Assembly: GCA_902465755.1 (NCBI GenBank)
Contig: CABQOK010000028.1
Coordinates: forward strand, 1 to 10,657
Length of the DNA stretch: 10,657 nucleotides
Source: an uncultured Anaerococcus sp.
Lineage (GTDB): Bacteria; Bacillota; Clostridia; Tissierellales; Peptoniphilaceae
Reading direction: 5' to 3'
The translations under genes were made by a program, and so were the position numbers. The notes under the pieces are model-generated. The model searched no databases. It was not told the origin of the DNA and saw only the letters and a list, made by a program, of their open reading frames with translations. Shown piece by piece: positions 1-5,915 of this stretch (its first letter is position 1; every line of letters starts with the position of its first letter).

Positions 1-284
1 CACACACAATGGTATTTGCAACACTTATCACAAGTGAGCTTCTAAGGGCCTTCTCAGTAAGATCAGAGAAGTTCACCTTAAAGGAGTTAGGATTTGCCTC
101 AAACCCACAACTAATCAAGGCAACCATCCTATCATTTGCCCTCTTACTAGTGGTAATGTATATACCAGTCCTAAGAGACCTTTTCGAAGTAGTGTCTCTA
201 AGCTGGGAATGGATACCAGTTCTAATACTTTCCCTAATCCCACTTGTCCTAGGTGAGATTTCAAAAGTTGTTAGAAGAAAATAA
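1..284 (+). CDS. Cation-transporting P-type ATPase, C-terminal fragment
   Basis: This is the 3' end of a gene that begins before the window; the reading frame is open from base 3 and ends at a TAA at 282-284. The visible ~94 residues carry the motif SELLRAFSVRS followed by two hydrophobic segments (IKATILSFALLLVVMYIPV and WIPVLILSLIPLVLGEI) and a basic tail VRRK. This matches the last transmembrane helices (cation_ATPase_C region) of P2-type pumps, which use ATP to export Ca2+ or other cations across the membrane. The phosphorylation (DKTGT) and ATP-binding domains lie outside the window, so the ion cannot be assigned; calcium is the usual annotation. The ATG at 9 is internal, not a start, since the frame stays open to the edge. 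A strong terminator follows directly. Confidence 0.85.
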   Translation, partial: HTMVFATLITSELLRAFSVRSEKFTLKELGFASNPQLIKATILSFALLLVVMYIPVLRDLFEVVSLSWEWIPVLILSLIPLVLGEISKVVRRK

Positions 285-300
285 TAAATAAACCCATAAG

Positions 301-343
301 GTGATGAGCAGAATAGAGTAACTATTCTCCTCATCACTTTTTT
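301..343 (+). terminator. Rho-independent terminator of the P-type ATPase gene
   Basis: An 8-bp outer stem (GTGATGAG at 301-308 with CTCATCAC at 330-337) and a 6-bp inner stem (GAATAG at 311-316 with CTATTC at 322-327) enclose an AGTAA loop. Six T follow at 338-343. It sits 17 bases after the ATPase stop codon. Confidence 0.92.
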
Positions 344-385
344 AGATTCACTCTCTCTAGCCCACTCAACTCACTTAAATGGACA

Positions 386-422
386 TATAAAAATAGCTAG
401 AAATCTACATTTCTAGCTATTT
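386..422 (-). terminator. Terminator of the secreted-protein gene
   Basis: A perfect 13-bp inverted repeat (391-403 with 410-422) has a 6-base loop. Read on the minus strand, the hairpin is followed by a run of T (complement of 389-393), as expected for a Rho-independent terminator. It lies about 40 bases after the minus-strand stop at 464. It may also back up the ATPase terminator on the plus strand, though the T run there is weaker. Confidence 0.85.
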
Positions 423-463
423 ACCATATTACAACTTTAAATATATTTTTTGTTTATCCTATA

Positions 464-958
464 TTACCATTCACCTCTACAATTATAGGCAGCCCAAGCT
501 AACTGTCCAGCTGTAGCCACAACATTTGCTTTAGATACTGATTTTCCAACTATACTTAAAATAATCTTAGCTGCTTCTTCCCACAATTCTCCGTTAACGT
601 ATCCAACAAATGCATTCCATCCATCACCATTTAATAGATCTATATATACACCCAAATAGTCTTTTGCTATACATACAGCAAAATCTTTAGCACTTCTATT
701 TTGTCGTTCAAAATACAAATCAAGTAGGAATTTTGCATTTTCATCGCCTTGATTAGCTCTGTCTTCTAATAATGAGCTATTTGATATATAATAATTTCCA
801 TCTTTATCTAAGTATCCAACATCTTCAAAGTAAAATTTTAATTCTGAAGCTAACTCATAAACTTCTGAACTATTATCATTCTCATCTATCCCTGAAGCCA
901 TTGCTACAGTGGGTACAATACTTCCTAGCGTAATAAATAACGCTAATAGAAATGACAT
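464..958 (-). CDS. Secreted small hypothetical protein with signal peptide and two cysteines
   Basis: I cannot name this 164-residue protein. Residues 1-21 form a hydrophobic signal peptide ending in the signal-peptidase I motif AMA before S22, so the mature protein (~143 residues) should be exported. The N-terminal half of the mature part is acidic. The C-terminal half has FAVC (Cys96), then Gly/Trp-containing stretches, a helix WEEAAKIILSIVGKSVSKA, and an Ala-rich end GQLAWAAYNC (Cys160). The two cysteines could form a disulfide once outside the cell. No lipobox or sortase motif is visible. The ATG at 958 has no ribosome binding site at normal distance. AGAGAGG (979-985) lies 5 bases before an in-frame ATA at 973, and starting there would add TKKL, a better basic n-region. 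The gene has its own promoter with a regulator-type box (1023-1054) and is the last gene of the kinase/regulator cassette. A bacteriocin-like or signalling role is inference from context only. Confidence 0.75.
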   Translation of the reverse strand: MSFLLALFITLGSIVPTVAMASGIDENDNSSEVYELASELKFYFEDVGYLDKDGNYYISNSSLLEDRANQGDENAKFLLDLYFERQNRSAKDFAVCIAKDYLGVYIDLLNGDGWNAFVGYVNGELWEEAAKIILSIVGKSVSKANVVATAGQLAWAAYNCRGEW

Positions 959-978
959 TAATTTTTTCGTTATACTAT

Positions 979-985
979 CCTCTCT
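979..985 (-). promoter_or_regulatory. Ribosome binding site that argues for a start upstream of 958
   Basis: AGAGAGG on the minus strand lies 20 bases from the ATG at 958 but only 5 from an in-frame ATA at 971-973. No ATG, GTG or TTG occurs between them in frame. Confidence 0.5.
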
Positions 986-1022
986 TAAGTAATTAAAATT
1001 GTAATATGGATTTTACATTTTC

Positions 1023-1054
1023 ATTGTATACTTAACTAATCAATTTTTAGTAAA
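1023..1054 (-). promoter_or_regulatory. Regulator-type direct-repeat promoter of the secreted-protein gene
   Basis: On the minus strand this reads TTTACT (1049-1054), 5 bases, TTGATT (1038-1043), 9 bases, TACAAT (1023-1028). The two hexamers repeat with an 11-bp period, typical of OmpR/PhoB-family operators, and replace a normal -35 box. The expected transcript starts near 1016, leaving a 40-60 base leader before the gene. The same layout recurs at 1398-1429 and 3344-3375. Confidence 0.65.
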
Positions 1055-1081
1055 TTTTATTTAAGAGTAAGAATATTAACG

Positions 1082-1375
1082 TCATTTCTTTCTATTAAAA
1101 ATCACTATAAATGGAGCAAAAATAAAAGCAAATAAGAGCTGAGTCTTAGCTGGAATAAACTGAGCTAACTTTTTATCAGATGTAAATTTGCTTAATTTCA
1201 TTCCTGCTATAGGATACAATAAGTAGCAAATAATCAAATAAATTGTTATTATCAAGTAATATCCTTCAAACGGACTGACTTTAAAATATTCCGTCATCAA
1301 AAAATAATATCCTATAAGAGGAATCAGTCCTGTTATTAGATAAAGTAATATTTCTGTTAAGCTCTGTTTTCTCAT
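1082..1375 (-). CDS. Small membrane protein (97 residues), unknown function
   Basis: I do not recognise a family. The protein has three hydrophobic segments, roughly residues 9-27, 37-57 and 78-94. A short polar loop (about 60-77, rich in Lys and Ser) separates the last two, and the tail is basic (NRKK). It should be an inner-membrane protein. The ATG at 1375 is preceded by a perfect AAGGAGG (1381-1387) at a 5-base spacing, so translation should be strong. The start lies 20 bases after the stop of the 81-residue gene, and its own regulator-type promoter overlaps the 3' end of that gene, so it may be transcribed both with the operon and alone. Size, topology and position next to a secreted protein gene would suit an immunity or signal-partner protein, but nothing in the sequence proves this. 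Confidence 0.75.
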   Translation of the reverse strand: MRKQSLTEILLYLITGLIPLIGYYFLMTEYFKVSPFEGYYLIITIYLIICYLLYPIAGMKLSKFTSDKKLAQFIPAKTQLLFAFIFAPFIVIFNRKK

Positions 1376-1395
1376 AATGTCCTCCTTAGTTTTTC

Positions 1396-1641
1396 TTATT
1401 TTAGCAAATCAAAGTCAATTTTTAGTAAATTAAGTTTTCTATTTGATAATATAGTTAGAAATAGAAAATACAACAAAATTAATAGTCTGCTATAAGATGG
1501 AATTCCTAATATAATAAATTTATCTAAGATTATTAGTATAAAAGCTTCATACCAATTGTAAAAATTCATCTTACCAGAAGATATATTAAAAATTCCATGG
1601 ATTATAAATATAACAGTTAAGATATAGAATACATTAATCAT
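1396..1641 (-). CDS. Small membrane protein (81 residues), unknown function
   Basis: I do not recognise a family. Three hydrophobic stretches (about residues 2-19, 32-47 and 52-67) suggest a small integral membrane protein; the C-terminus is charged (SNRKLNLLKIDFDLLK). The start ATG overlaps the stop of the kinase gene in an ATGATTAA arrangement. GGAGG sits 6 bases upstream inside the kinase gene, so its translation is probably coupled to the kinase. This tight coupling suggests that it works with the kinase, for example as an accessory sensor or membrane partner, but that is inference. Composition is as AT-rich as the rest of the cassette. The last 12 codons also hold the regulator-type promoter of the next gene. 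Confidence 0.65.
   Translation of the reverse strand: MINVFYILTVIFIIHGIFNISSGKMNFYNWYEAFILIILDKFIILGIPSYSRLLILLYFLFLTILSNRKLNLLKIDFDLLK
1398..1429 (-). promoter_or_regulatory. Regulator-type direct-repeat promoter of the 97-residue membrane protein gene
   Basis: On the minus strand this reads TTTACT (1424-1429), 5 bases, TTGACT (1413-1418), 9 bases, TAAAAT (1398-1403). It lies inside the last codons of the upstream gene. Transcription would begin near 1391, placing the AAGGAGG ribosome binding site almost at the 5' end of the message. Geometry is identical to the sites at 1023-1054 and 3344-3375. Confidence 0.65.
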
Positions 1642-2674
1642 TGGAATCCTCCATTGGGATAATCATTCTTACTGTTGCGCCATGGTCTTTATTTATAAAT
1701 TCTAACTCTCCTGAAATTTTTTCAAGGTAAGTTTTTACATAATATAAACCTATTCCATATCCTTTACCTGAAGTTCTTGCTACATTGCTTGTCACAAACA
1801 AGTCTGTACTTTCACCAATAATATCTTCATCAAAACCACTTCCATCATCTATAACAGAAATCTCTAACCTATCATTAGCTTTGATCTCTACTTTTATCTT
1901 AGCATTCCTATGCTCGTAGGCGTTATTTAGAAGGTGAATTAGACACTCATTTATATTTGAAGTATTTGCGTATATCACTTTTTCATTGTTTTCAATTTGT
2001 TTTGAAATTTCTATTTCTTCTTCTAACATATCAGAATAAATAATAATGTTTTTCTCCAGTGATTTTACTATATCGCCTAGCTTGATTTTTTTAATCTTAT
2101 TTTCTTCTAATTGACTTCTTGCAATTTTCATAATTTTATCTATATATGTAGATATTTTTTCGCTTTCTTCAAAAATTCTGTCCATTCTAATGAGATTTTT
2201 ATCAGAAATCTTCTCATTTGATTTTTTAATCAAGGATACATTAGTATTTATCACTGTTAGTGGTGTTTTCATATCATGGCTTATATAGGAAATTCCTTTA
2301 ACGAGGTCCTTATCTTTTTTTATTATCTCATGGGTTTTATTATTCAAGGCATCTGATATTTTCTTAAATTCGTACGTTTTATATTCTTCTTTGTAAGAAT
2401 TTTCATTTATAGAATAAATTAATTTATCTACTTCATCAAAAATATATGAATCTATATTTTTGTAAAAGACATAGGCAAAATATACTAGGTAGATAAGAGA
2501 CAAGCCAACCATAATATCTGTTTGAGATTTTAAACTCGTAAGTATAAATTTTTGACTTCTCTCAAATTCTAGTAGCAGTTTTAACCCTATCCGACTTATA
2601 AAAAATGCTAATGAAAATTTTACTATACTATCCATTAACTCAGATATTATAAACTCTTTTAATCTTCTTTCCAT
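1634..2674 (-). CDS. Sensor histidine kinase with minimal sensor (intramembrane-sensing type)
   Basis: This membrane histidine kinase autophosphorylates and passes the phosphate to the adjacent response regulator. Counting from the ATG at 2674 (346 residues), hydrophobic segments at about 16-37 and 54-71 flank an external loop of only ~16 residues. A helical linker follows. The dimerisation/H-box has SHDMKTPL with His133, the N-box has LLNNA (Asn251), the G1 box is DDGSGF (276-281) and the G2 box is GYGIGL (305-310). All catalytic motifs are present. A GTG at 2692 is possible, but it has no ribosome binding site, whereas the ATG has GGAAGG 10 bases upstream. The start overlaps the regulator gene by 16 bases and the stop overlaps the next gene. 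The short loop resembles BceS/NsaS-like kinases that respond to cell-envelope peptides, usually through a partner ABC transporter, which is absent here. Confidence 0.92.
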   Translation of the reverse strand: MERRLKEFIISELMDSIVKFSLAFFISRIGLKLLLEFERSQKFILTSLKSQTDIMVGLSLIYLVYFAYVFYKNIDSYIFDEVDKLIYSINENSYKEEYKTYEFKKISDALNNKTHEIIKKDKDLVKGISYISHDMKTPLTVINTNVSLIKKSNEKISDKNLIRMDRIFEESEKISTYIDKIMKIARSQLEENKIKKIKLGDIVKSLEKNIIIYSDMLEEEIEISKQIENNEKVIYANTSNINECLIHLLNNAYEHRNAKIKVEIKANDRLEISVIDDGSGFDEDIIGESTDLFVTSNVARTSGKGYGIGLYYVKTYLEKISGELEFINKDHGATVRMIIPMEDSND

Positions 2675-3312
2675 CTGTAGCCAACCTTCCACTTATTTTC
2701 AATAGGATCGTCCGCATCTAACTCTAATAATTTTTTTCTTATATTGTAAATATGTGATACAACAACCCTTTCACTAGCATCAAAAGAGCAAAGAGTGTTT
2801 ATTAATATTTTTTCTTTAGTCAAAAATATACCTTTGTTCTCATACAAGAACTTTAAAATGCAAGCTTCTGTTGATGTTATTTGTACCGAATCGCTTTTTT
2901 TAGATATAATAAATCTATCAAAATCAAATTTTGTATTTTTGTAATAAATTTTTTGATCTAATCTGCCTATTCTTGCCTTCACTCTGGCTAACAGTATATC
3001 AATATCAAAAGGTTTCGTTATATAATCATCTGCTCCTAATCCAAACCCTTTTATAATATCTTCCTTAGTATTTTTTGCTGTAAGTATTATTATCGGTGTT
3101 TTTATATCAGCTCTTACATTTTTTAAAAAATCATAACCACTATATTTGCCAAGCATAAGATCTAATATTATCAAATCATATGAATTAAGGATTATATAAT
3201 CATCAATTTCTTCCAAAGCCGTAAAGTAGTCTACTTCATAACCACTATTTTCAAGTACATCTTTTAAAGTCGATACTAAACTCTTGTTATCTTCTATAAT
3301 TAGAATTTTCAT
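2659..3312 (-). CDS. OmpR-family two-component response regulator
   Basis: This 217-residue regulator has an N-terminal receiver domain (about 1-115) with the acidic pocket Glu7/Asp8, the phosphoacceptor Asp51 in LIILDLMLG, Thr78 in IIILTAK and Lys100 in ITKPFD. A C-terminal winged-helix DNA-binding domain (about 128-217) includes STEACILKFLYENKG, the recognition-helix region VVVSHIYNIRKKL and the final hairpin KWKVGYRW. Length and order are normal for the OmpR/PhoB class. It is first in the cassette and overlaps the kinase start. It should be phosphorylated by that kinase and bind 11-bp-period direct repeats; such repeats lie in its own promoter and before two downstream genes, so autoregulation is likely. 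The start ATG has a G-rich AGGTGG-type ribosome binding site just upstream. Confidence 0.95.
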   Translation of the reverse strand: MKILIIEDNKSLVSTLKDVLENSGYEVDYFTALEEIDDYIILNSYDLIILDLMLGKYSGYDFLKNVRADIKTPIIILTAKNTKEDIIKGFGLGADDYITKPFDIDILLARVKARIGRLDQKIYYKNTKFDFDRFIISKKSDSVQITSTEACILKFLYENKGIFLTKEKILINTLCSFDASERVVVSHIYNIRKKLLELDADDPIENKWKVGYRWKED

Positions 3313-3343
3313 TTAACCACCCACCTATTGATTTCTTTCTTAT

Positions 3344-3375
3344 ATTATAAGGCATATTAGTCAAGTTTCAGTCAA
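3344..3375 (-). promoter_or_regulatory. Regulator-type direct-repeat promoter of the two-component operon
   Basis: On the minus strand this reads TTGACT (3370-3375), 5 bases, TTGACT (3359-3364), 9 bases, TATAAT (3344-3349). The hexamers are identical, and the nearest is too close to the -10 to act as a normal -35, so activation by a bound regulator is likely. The transcript should start near 3337, about 25 bases before the regulator ATG. Confidence 0.72.
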
Positions 3376-3429
3376 TTAATTTATAAACATCTCATATTAT
3401 GTTCTTCTAGTATTAGAGCTTTGTGTAGT

Positions 3430-3855
3430 ATGCCAAGCCAAAATATTTATTTAGATAAAAATGATGAGGATAGCAAGATAAAAGAAGAATATATAGAAAA
3501 CCCAAGTCAAGACAAAGTAAACTCTAATCAAACTGTAGTTTAAGGAGTTGTAAGAGTATTTAATCATGACGAAATGATCGAATATCAAGACATAAATCCT
3601 GAACTTCTTCCAGATATGGGAGAAGTTTATGTAGTCCTTTTCGCAGACGAAGCTGTTGATATTACCCTTCTTACAGGAGATGGAGATGGTTATCACACTA
3701 ATACTAGCGACATGATAAGTCTACCTACTGATATGGATATCTACCAAGACCAAAATATAACAATTAGCTTCGGCCCTGATGACGGCTACTGGGAATCCGA
3801 CTTTAGTCTACCAGTAGATGCTCCAAGGATGCTTGAAGTTAATGTAGTCGAATAA
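3430..3855 (+). pseudogene. Broken gene, C-terminal part of a secreted or lipoprotein-like hypothetical protein
   Basis: One reading frame runs from before the ATG at 3430 to the TAA at 3853, interrupted by a TAA at 3541-3543. Before the stop it encodes a polar, acidic, Asn/Gln/Ser-rich stretch (MPSQNIYLDKNDEDSK...), like the linker that follows a lipoprotein signal. After it comes a compact domain beginning GVVRVFNHDEM and including EVYVVLFADEAVDITLLTGD, NITISFGPDDGYW and a closing hydrophobic strand, which looks like a small beta-rich fold. No signal peptide or lipobox is present and no ribosome binding site fits 3430 or 3574, so the 5' end is missing. The stop could come from one change in an AAA or CAA codon. 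The remnant abuts the two-component cassette, which suggests that its 5' end was lost when the cassette arrived. The 3574-3855 part could still be translated as a 93-residue fragment, but I think this unlikely. Confidence 0.55.
3490..3521 (-). promoter_or_regulatory. Possible fourth direct-repeat box, far upstream of the regulator gene
   Basis: On the minus strand this reads TTTACT (3516-3521), 5 bases, TTGACT (3505-3510), 9 bases, TATATA (3490-3495). Spacing is the same as in the other three, but the -10 is poorer and the site lies inside the remnant of a plus-strand gene, so chance is not excluded. Confidence 0.35.
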
Positions 3856-3858
3856 TAG

Positions 3859-3901
3859 TAAAAGCGGAATGAAAACTTAATCGAAGTCTCTTCCGCTTTT
3901 A
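3859..3901. terminator. Two-way terminator between the pseudogene and the CorA gene
   Basis: An 11-bp stem (TAAAAGCGGAA at 3859-3869 with TTCCGCTTTTA at 3891-3901) has a smaller ACTT/AAGT pairing in the loop. It is flanked by T-rich sequence on both strands and lies between convergent genes ending at 3855 and 3904. Confidence 0.85.
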
Positions 3902-3903
3902 TT

Positions 3904-4854
3904 TTACTTATCAAGCCTTCTAAAAATAACAAAGCCCAAAATAATGCTAGTTAGGGATAGGATTATGACATAGATATAACCAAAGTTCCATTCAAGCTCC
4001 GGCATATTATCAAAGTTCATCCCATACCATCCTGTGATAATTGTGATCGGTGTAAAAATTGCAGTAATTACAGTAAGTACCTTCATAGTATTGTTCATCG
4101 AAAGATCCATCTTAGATGTATAGGAATCCTTGACATTGTTGATATAATCATTGAGATAAGTGATATTTGACGAATATCTTTCCACCCTAAAGGCTATTGA
4201 TTTAAGGTGCTTGATATCATCTTCATCAAATATATCATTCTCATTTTCCGTAAGAAGCTCCAAGGTATCGATAAGCCTCTCATAAGAAGTGTATAGATTT
4301 AGGGCCTTGTGCCTATTGTCTGTGATGATATCTATACTACTTGTAAGCTTTTTATTTTTTATAATCCTATCTTCGACAGCTGCAGTTTGATTTTTAATAT
4401 CTTCAAAAACCCTAGTATGGTTGCTGATAAGGGCCGCTATGAAAAATTTAAGGAGCCTTCCTGGAGATCTCGCAGCTAACTTTTTATTAAGCATTCTCCT
4501 AAAGGCAACTGAAGTAGAAGCATCCCTGTCGTAGAGATCCACGATTATAAGCCTATTATTTTCTATGTAAAAACCAACTAGATCTGATGTATCGAGATTT
4601 CCCTTGATATCGAGCATTTCAAGGATGGCAAAGGTATAGTTATCTTCAACCGCCATATAAGTCTTAGTAGAAATATCTGAAACTAACAAATCAATAATAG
4701 CATTATCAAGCTTATAGGTCTTCGCAAAATCTATAAAACTATCCTTGCCCAAATACATTAAATAAAAATCATCATCTTCTATTACATCATAAAAACTTTT
4801 TATATCGCTTTTTTCAAAACCATAATCCGTATCAAATTTATAAATATAGTCCAT
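3904..4854 (-). CDS. corA: CorA-family magnesium/divalent metal channel
   Basis: CorA-type proteins are pentameric membrane channels that take up Mg2+ (in some members Co2+, Ni2+ or Zn2+). The protein has 316 residues, the usual family length. A long soluble cytoplasmic domain (about 1-250), rich in charged helices, precedes two C-terminal transmembrane helices (about 257-276 and 291-311). The family signature YGMN is at 277-280 and is followed by the periplasmic-side loop FDNMPELEW. The protein ends in a short basic tail (FRRLDK), as expected for the cytoplasmic C-terminus. The ATG at 4854 is preceded by AAGGAG at a 5-base spacing. The gene stands alone between the panE terminator and the two-way terminator. 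Metal preference cannot be read from the sequence. Confidence 0.92.
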   Translation of the reverse strand: MDYIYKFDTDYGFEKSDIKSFYDVIEDDDFYLMYLGKDSFIDFAKTYKLDNAIIDLLVSDISTKTYMAVEDNYTFAILEMLDIKGNLDTSDLVGFYIENNRLIIVDLYDRDASTSVAFRRMLNKKLAARSPGRLLKFFIAALISNHTRVFEDIKNQTAAVEDRIIKNKKLTSSIDIITDNRHKALNLYTSYERLIDTLELLTENENDIFDEDDIKHLKSIAFRVERYSSNITYLNDYINNVKDSYTSKMDLSMNNTMKVLTVITAIFTPITIITGWYGMNFDNMPELEWNFGYIYVIILSLTSIILGFVIFRRLDK

Positions 4855-4910
4855 CTTCTCTCCTTATCCTAGGAATAGTTCAATCATTACTATACCGATA
4901 ATGTCTCCTA

Positions 4911-4938
4911 AATAAAAAGAAGCCCTCACGGACTTCTT
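4911..4938 (-). terminator. Terminator of the chromate transporter / ketopantoate reductase group
   Basis: On the minus strand AAGAAGTCC pairs with GGGCTTCTT around a GTGA loop (4917-4938); one of the nine pairs is a U-G wobble. A T-rich tail (complement of 4911-4916) follows. It lies 11 bases after the stop at 4949. Confidence 0.88.
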
Positions 4939-4948
4939 AATTCTATAC

Positions 4949-5872
4949 TTATTTGGCCCCTCTAATGTCTTCCTTGGCGTGGATTAGTTGGGTTACTATC
5001 TTGTTATATGGAGTAGCTATATTGTGAGTTTTGCCTTTATCTACTACTGCCCCATTTATAAAGTCGATTTCTGTTTTTCTATTTCTTTCTATGAGGTCTT
5101 GATACATTGAAGGATGATGGTCTCTGGCCTCTTCTGCTGTTTTATAGATATAAGATATCATTTCTTCATAATCTAATTTGATTCCTTCAGCACGACCCAC
5201 TTCTGTAAACTCCCTTACTAGTTCACTTATAATATCCTTGGAAGTAGATGAATCGAAGAATTCTCCAATAGTGCATTCCATAAGGGAGGTCATGGAGTTC
5301 ATTGTTCCATTTACCATAACCTTTCTCCAGATGGCAAACATTACATCCTTATCGTATTTGGCACCAAGACCTGCCTTATCCAATAAGTCGGCGATCTTTC
5401 TACCATTTTCCTCATCGTCTCCTATATTTTGGACATCTATTGTACCTTTGCCTGTAATTTCTATTTCTCCAGGACCTGTAAGGCCAGCAGCCCATATGGT
5501 AACTCCCATATTGATTTGCTTTTTATCAACGAATTTTTCTAATATTTTCTCATGACCCATACCGTTTAGGAGACAAAGAATTTGAGTCTTATCTCCAATA
5601 ATTCCCTTAATAGCTTCCATCATAGCTTCTAAGGCCATTGATTTGGTCATTACTACTATTAGGTCTGCTTCTTCTTTCGCCTCTTCCGGCCTCATAGCCT
5701 TTATTTTTATCTTATCTTCGACTTTACCAGAGACCATTAGACCATTTTCATTAATTTTATCTATATGATCTTGCCAGTAATCTAGTAAGATAACTTGGCT
5801 GTCTGTGTTTTTTTCTATATGATAGCCTATGGTTGATCCCATAGCGCCACTTCCTGCTATATAAACTAACAT
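4949..5872 (-). CDS. panE: 2-dehydropantoate 2-reductase family protein (ketopantoate reductase, ApbA/PanE)
   Basis: The family reduces 2-dehydropantoate to pantoate with NADPH on the route to pantothenate and coenzyme A. The 307 residues fit the usual length. The N-terminal Rossmann fold starts MLVYIAGSGAMGSTIGYHI, with the nucleotide-binding GSGAMG at 7-12. NGMG at 103-106 follows. The C-terminal helical domain has the conserved IWRKVMVN, with the likely catalytic Lys184 and Asn188, PSMYQDL at 254-260, and KTEIDFING with Glu268, matching the active-site Glu of E. coli PanE. All key residues are present. The start at 5872 has AAAGGA 8 bases upstream. It lies 43 bases after the second chromate transporter gene, so it is probably co-transcribed with that pair. 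No panB or panC is nearby, and many paralogues of this family act on other 2-keto acids, so the substrate is uncertain. Confidence 0.88.
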   Translation of the reverse strand: MLVYIAGSGAMGSTIGYHIEKNTDSQVILLDYWQDHIDKINENGLMVSGKVEDKIKIKAMRPEEAKEEADLIVVMTKSMALEAMMEAIKGIIGDKTQILCLLNGMGHEKILEKFVDKKQINMGVTIWAAGLTGPGEIEITGKGTIDVQNIGDDEENGRKIADLLDKAGLGAKYDKDVMFAIWRKVMVNGTMNSMTSLMECTIGEFFDSSTSKDIISELVREFTEVGRAEGIKLDYEEMISYIYKTAEEARDHHPSMYQDLIERNRKTEIDFINGAVVDKGKTHNIATPYNKIVTQLIHAKEDIRGAK

Positions 5873-5915
5873 TTTCTTATCCTTTCTCTTACCTTCTACT
5901 TATACCCAGATTCAC

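Noticed and set aside
3376-3483. Possible small peptide gene between the fourth operator-like box and the regulator promoter
   Set aside because: I read the minus strand and found only very short frames without ribosome binding sites.
3451-3696. 81-residue open frame on the minus strand
   Set aside because: It lies antisense to the gene remnant, has no ribosome binding site, and its hydrophobic content is what the reverse of an acidic coding region gives.
4127-4150. TTGACA and nearby TTGAT/ATAAT on the plus strand, promoter-like
   Set aside because: They lie inside the CorA coding sequence in antisense, the spacing is wrong, and no gene follows on that strand.
5178-5555. 125-residue open frame on the plus strand
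   Set aside because: It is entirely antisense to the well-supported panE gene and has no family features.
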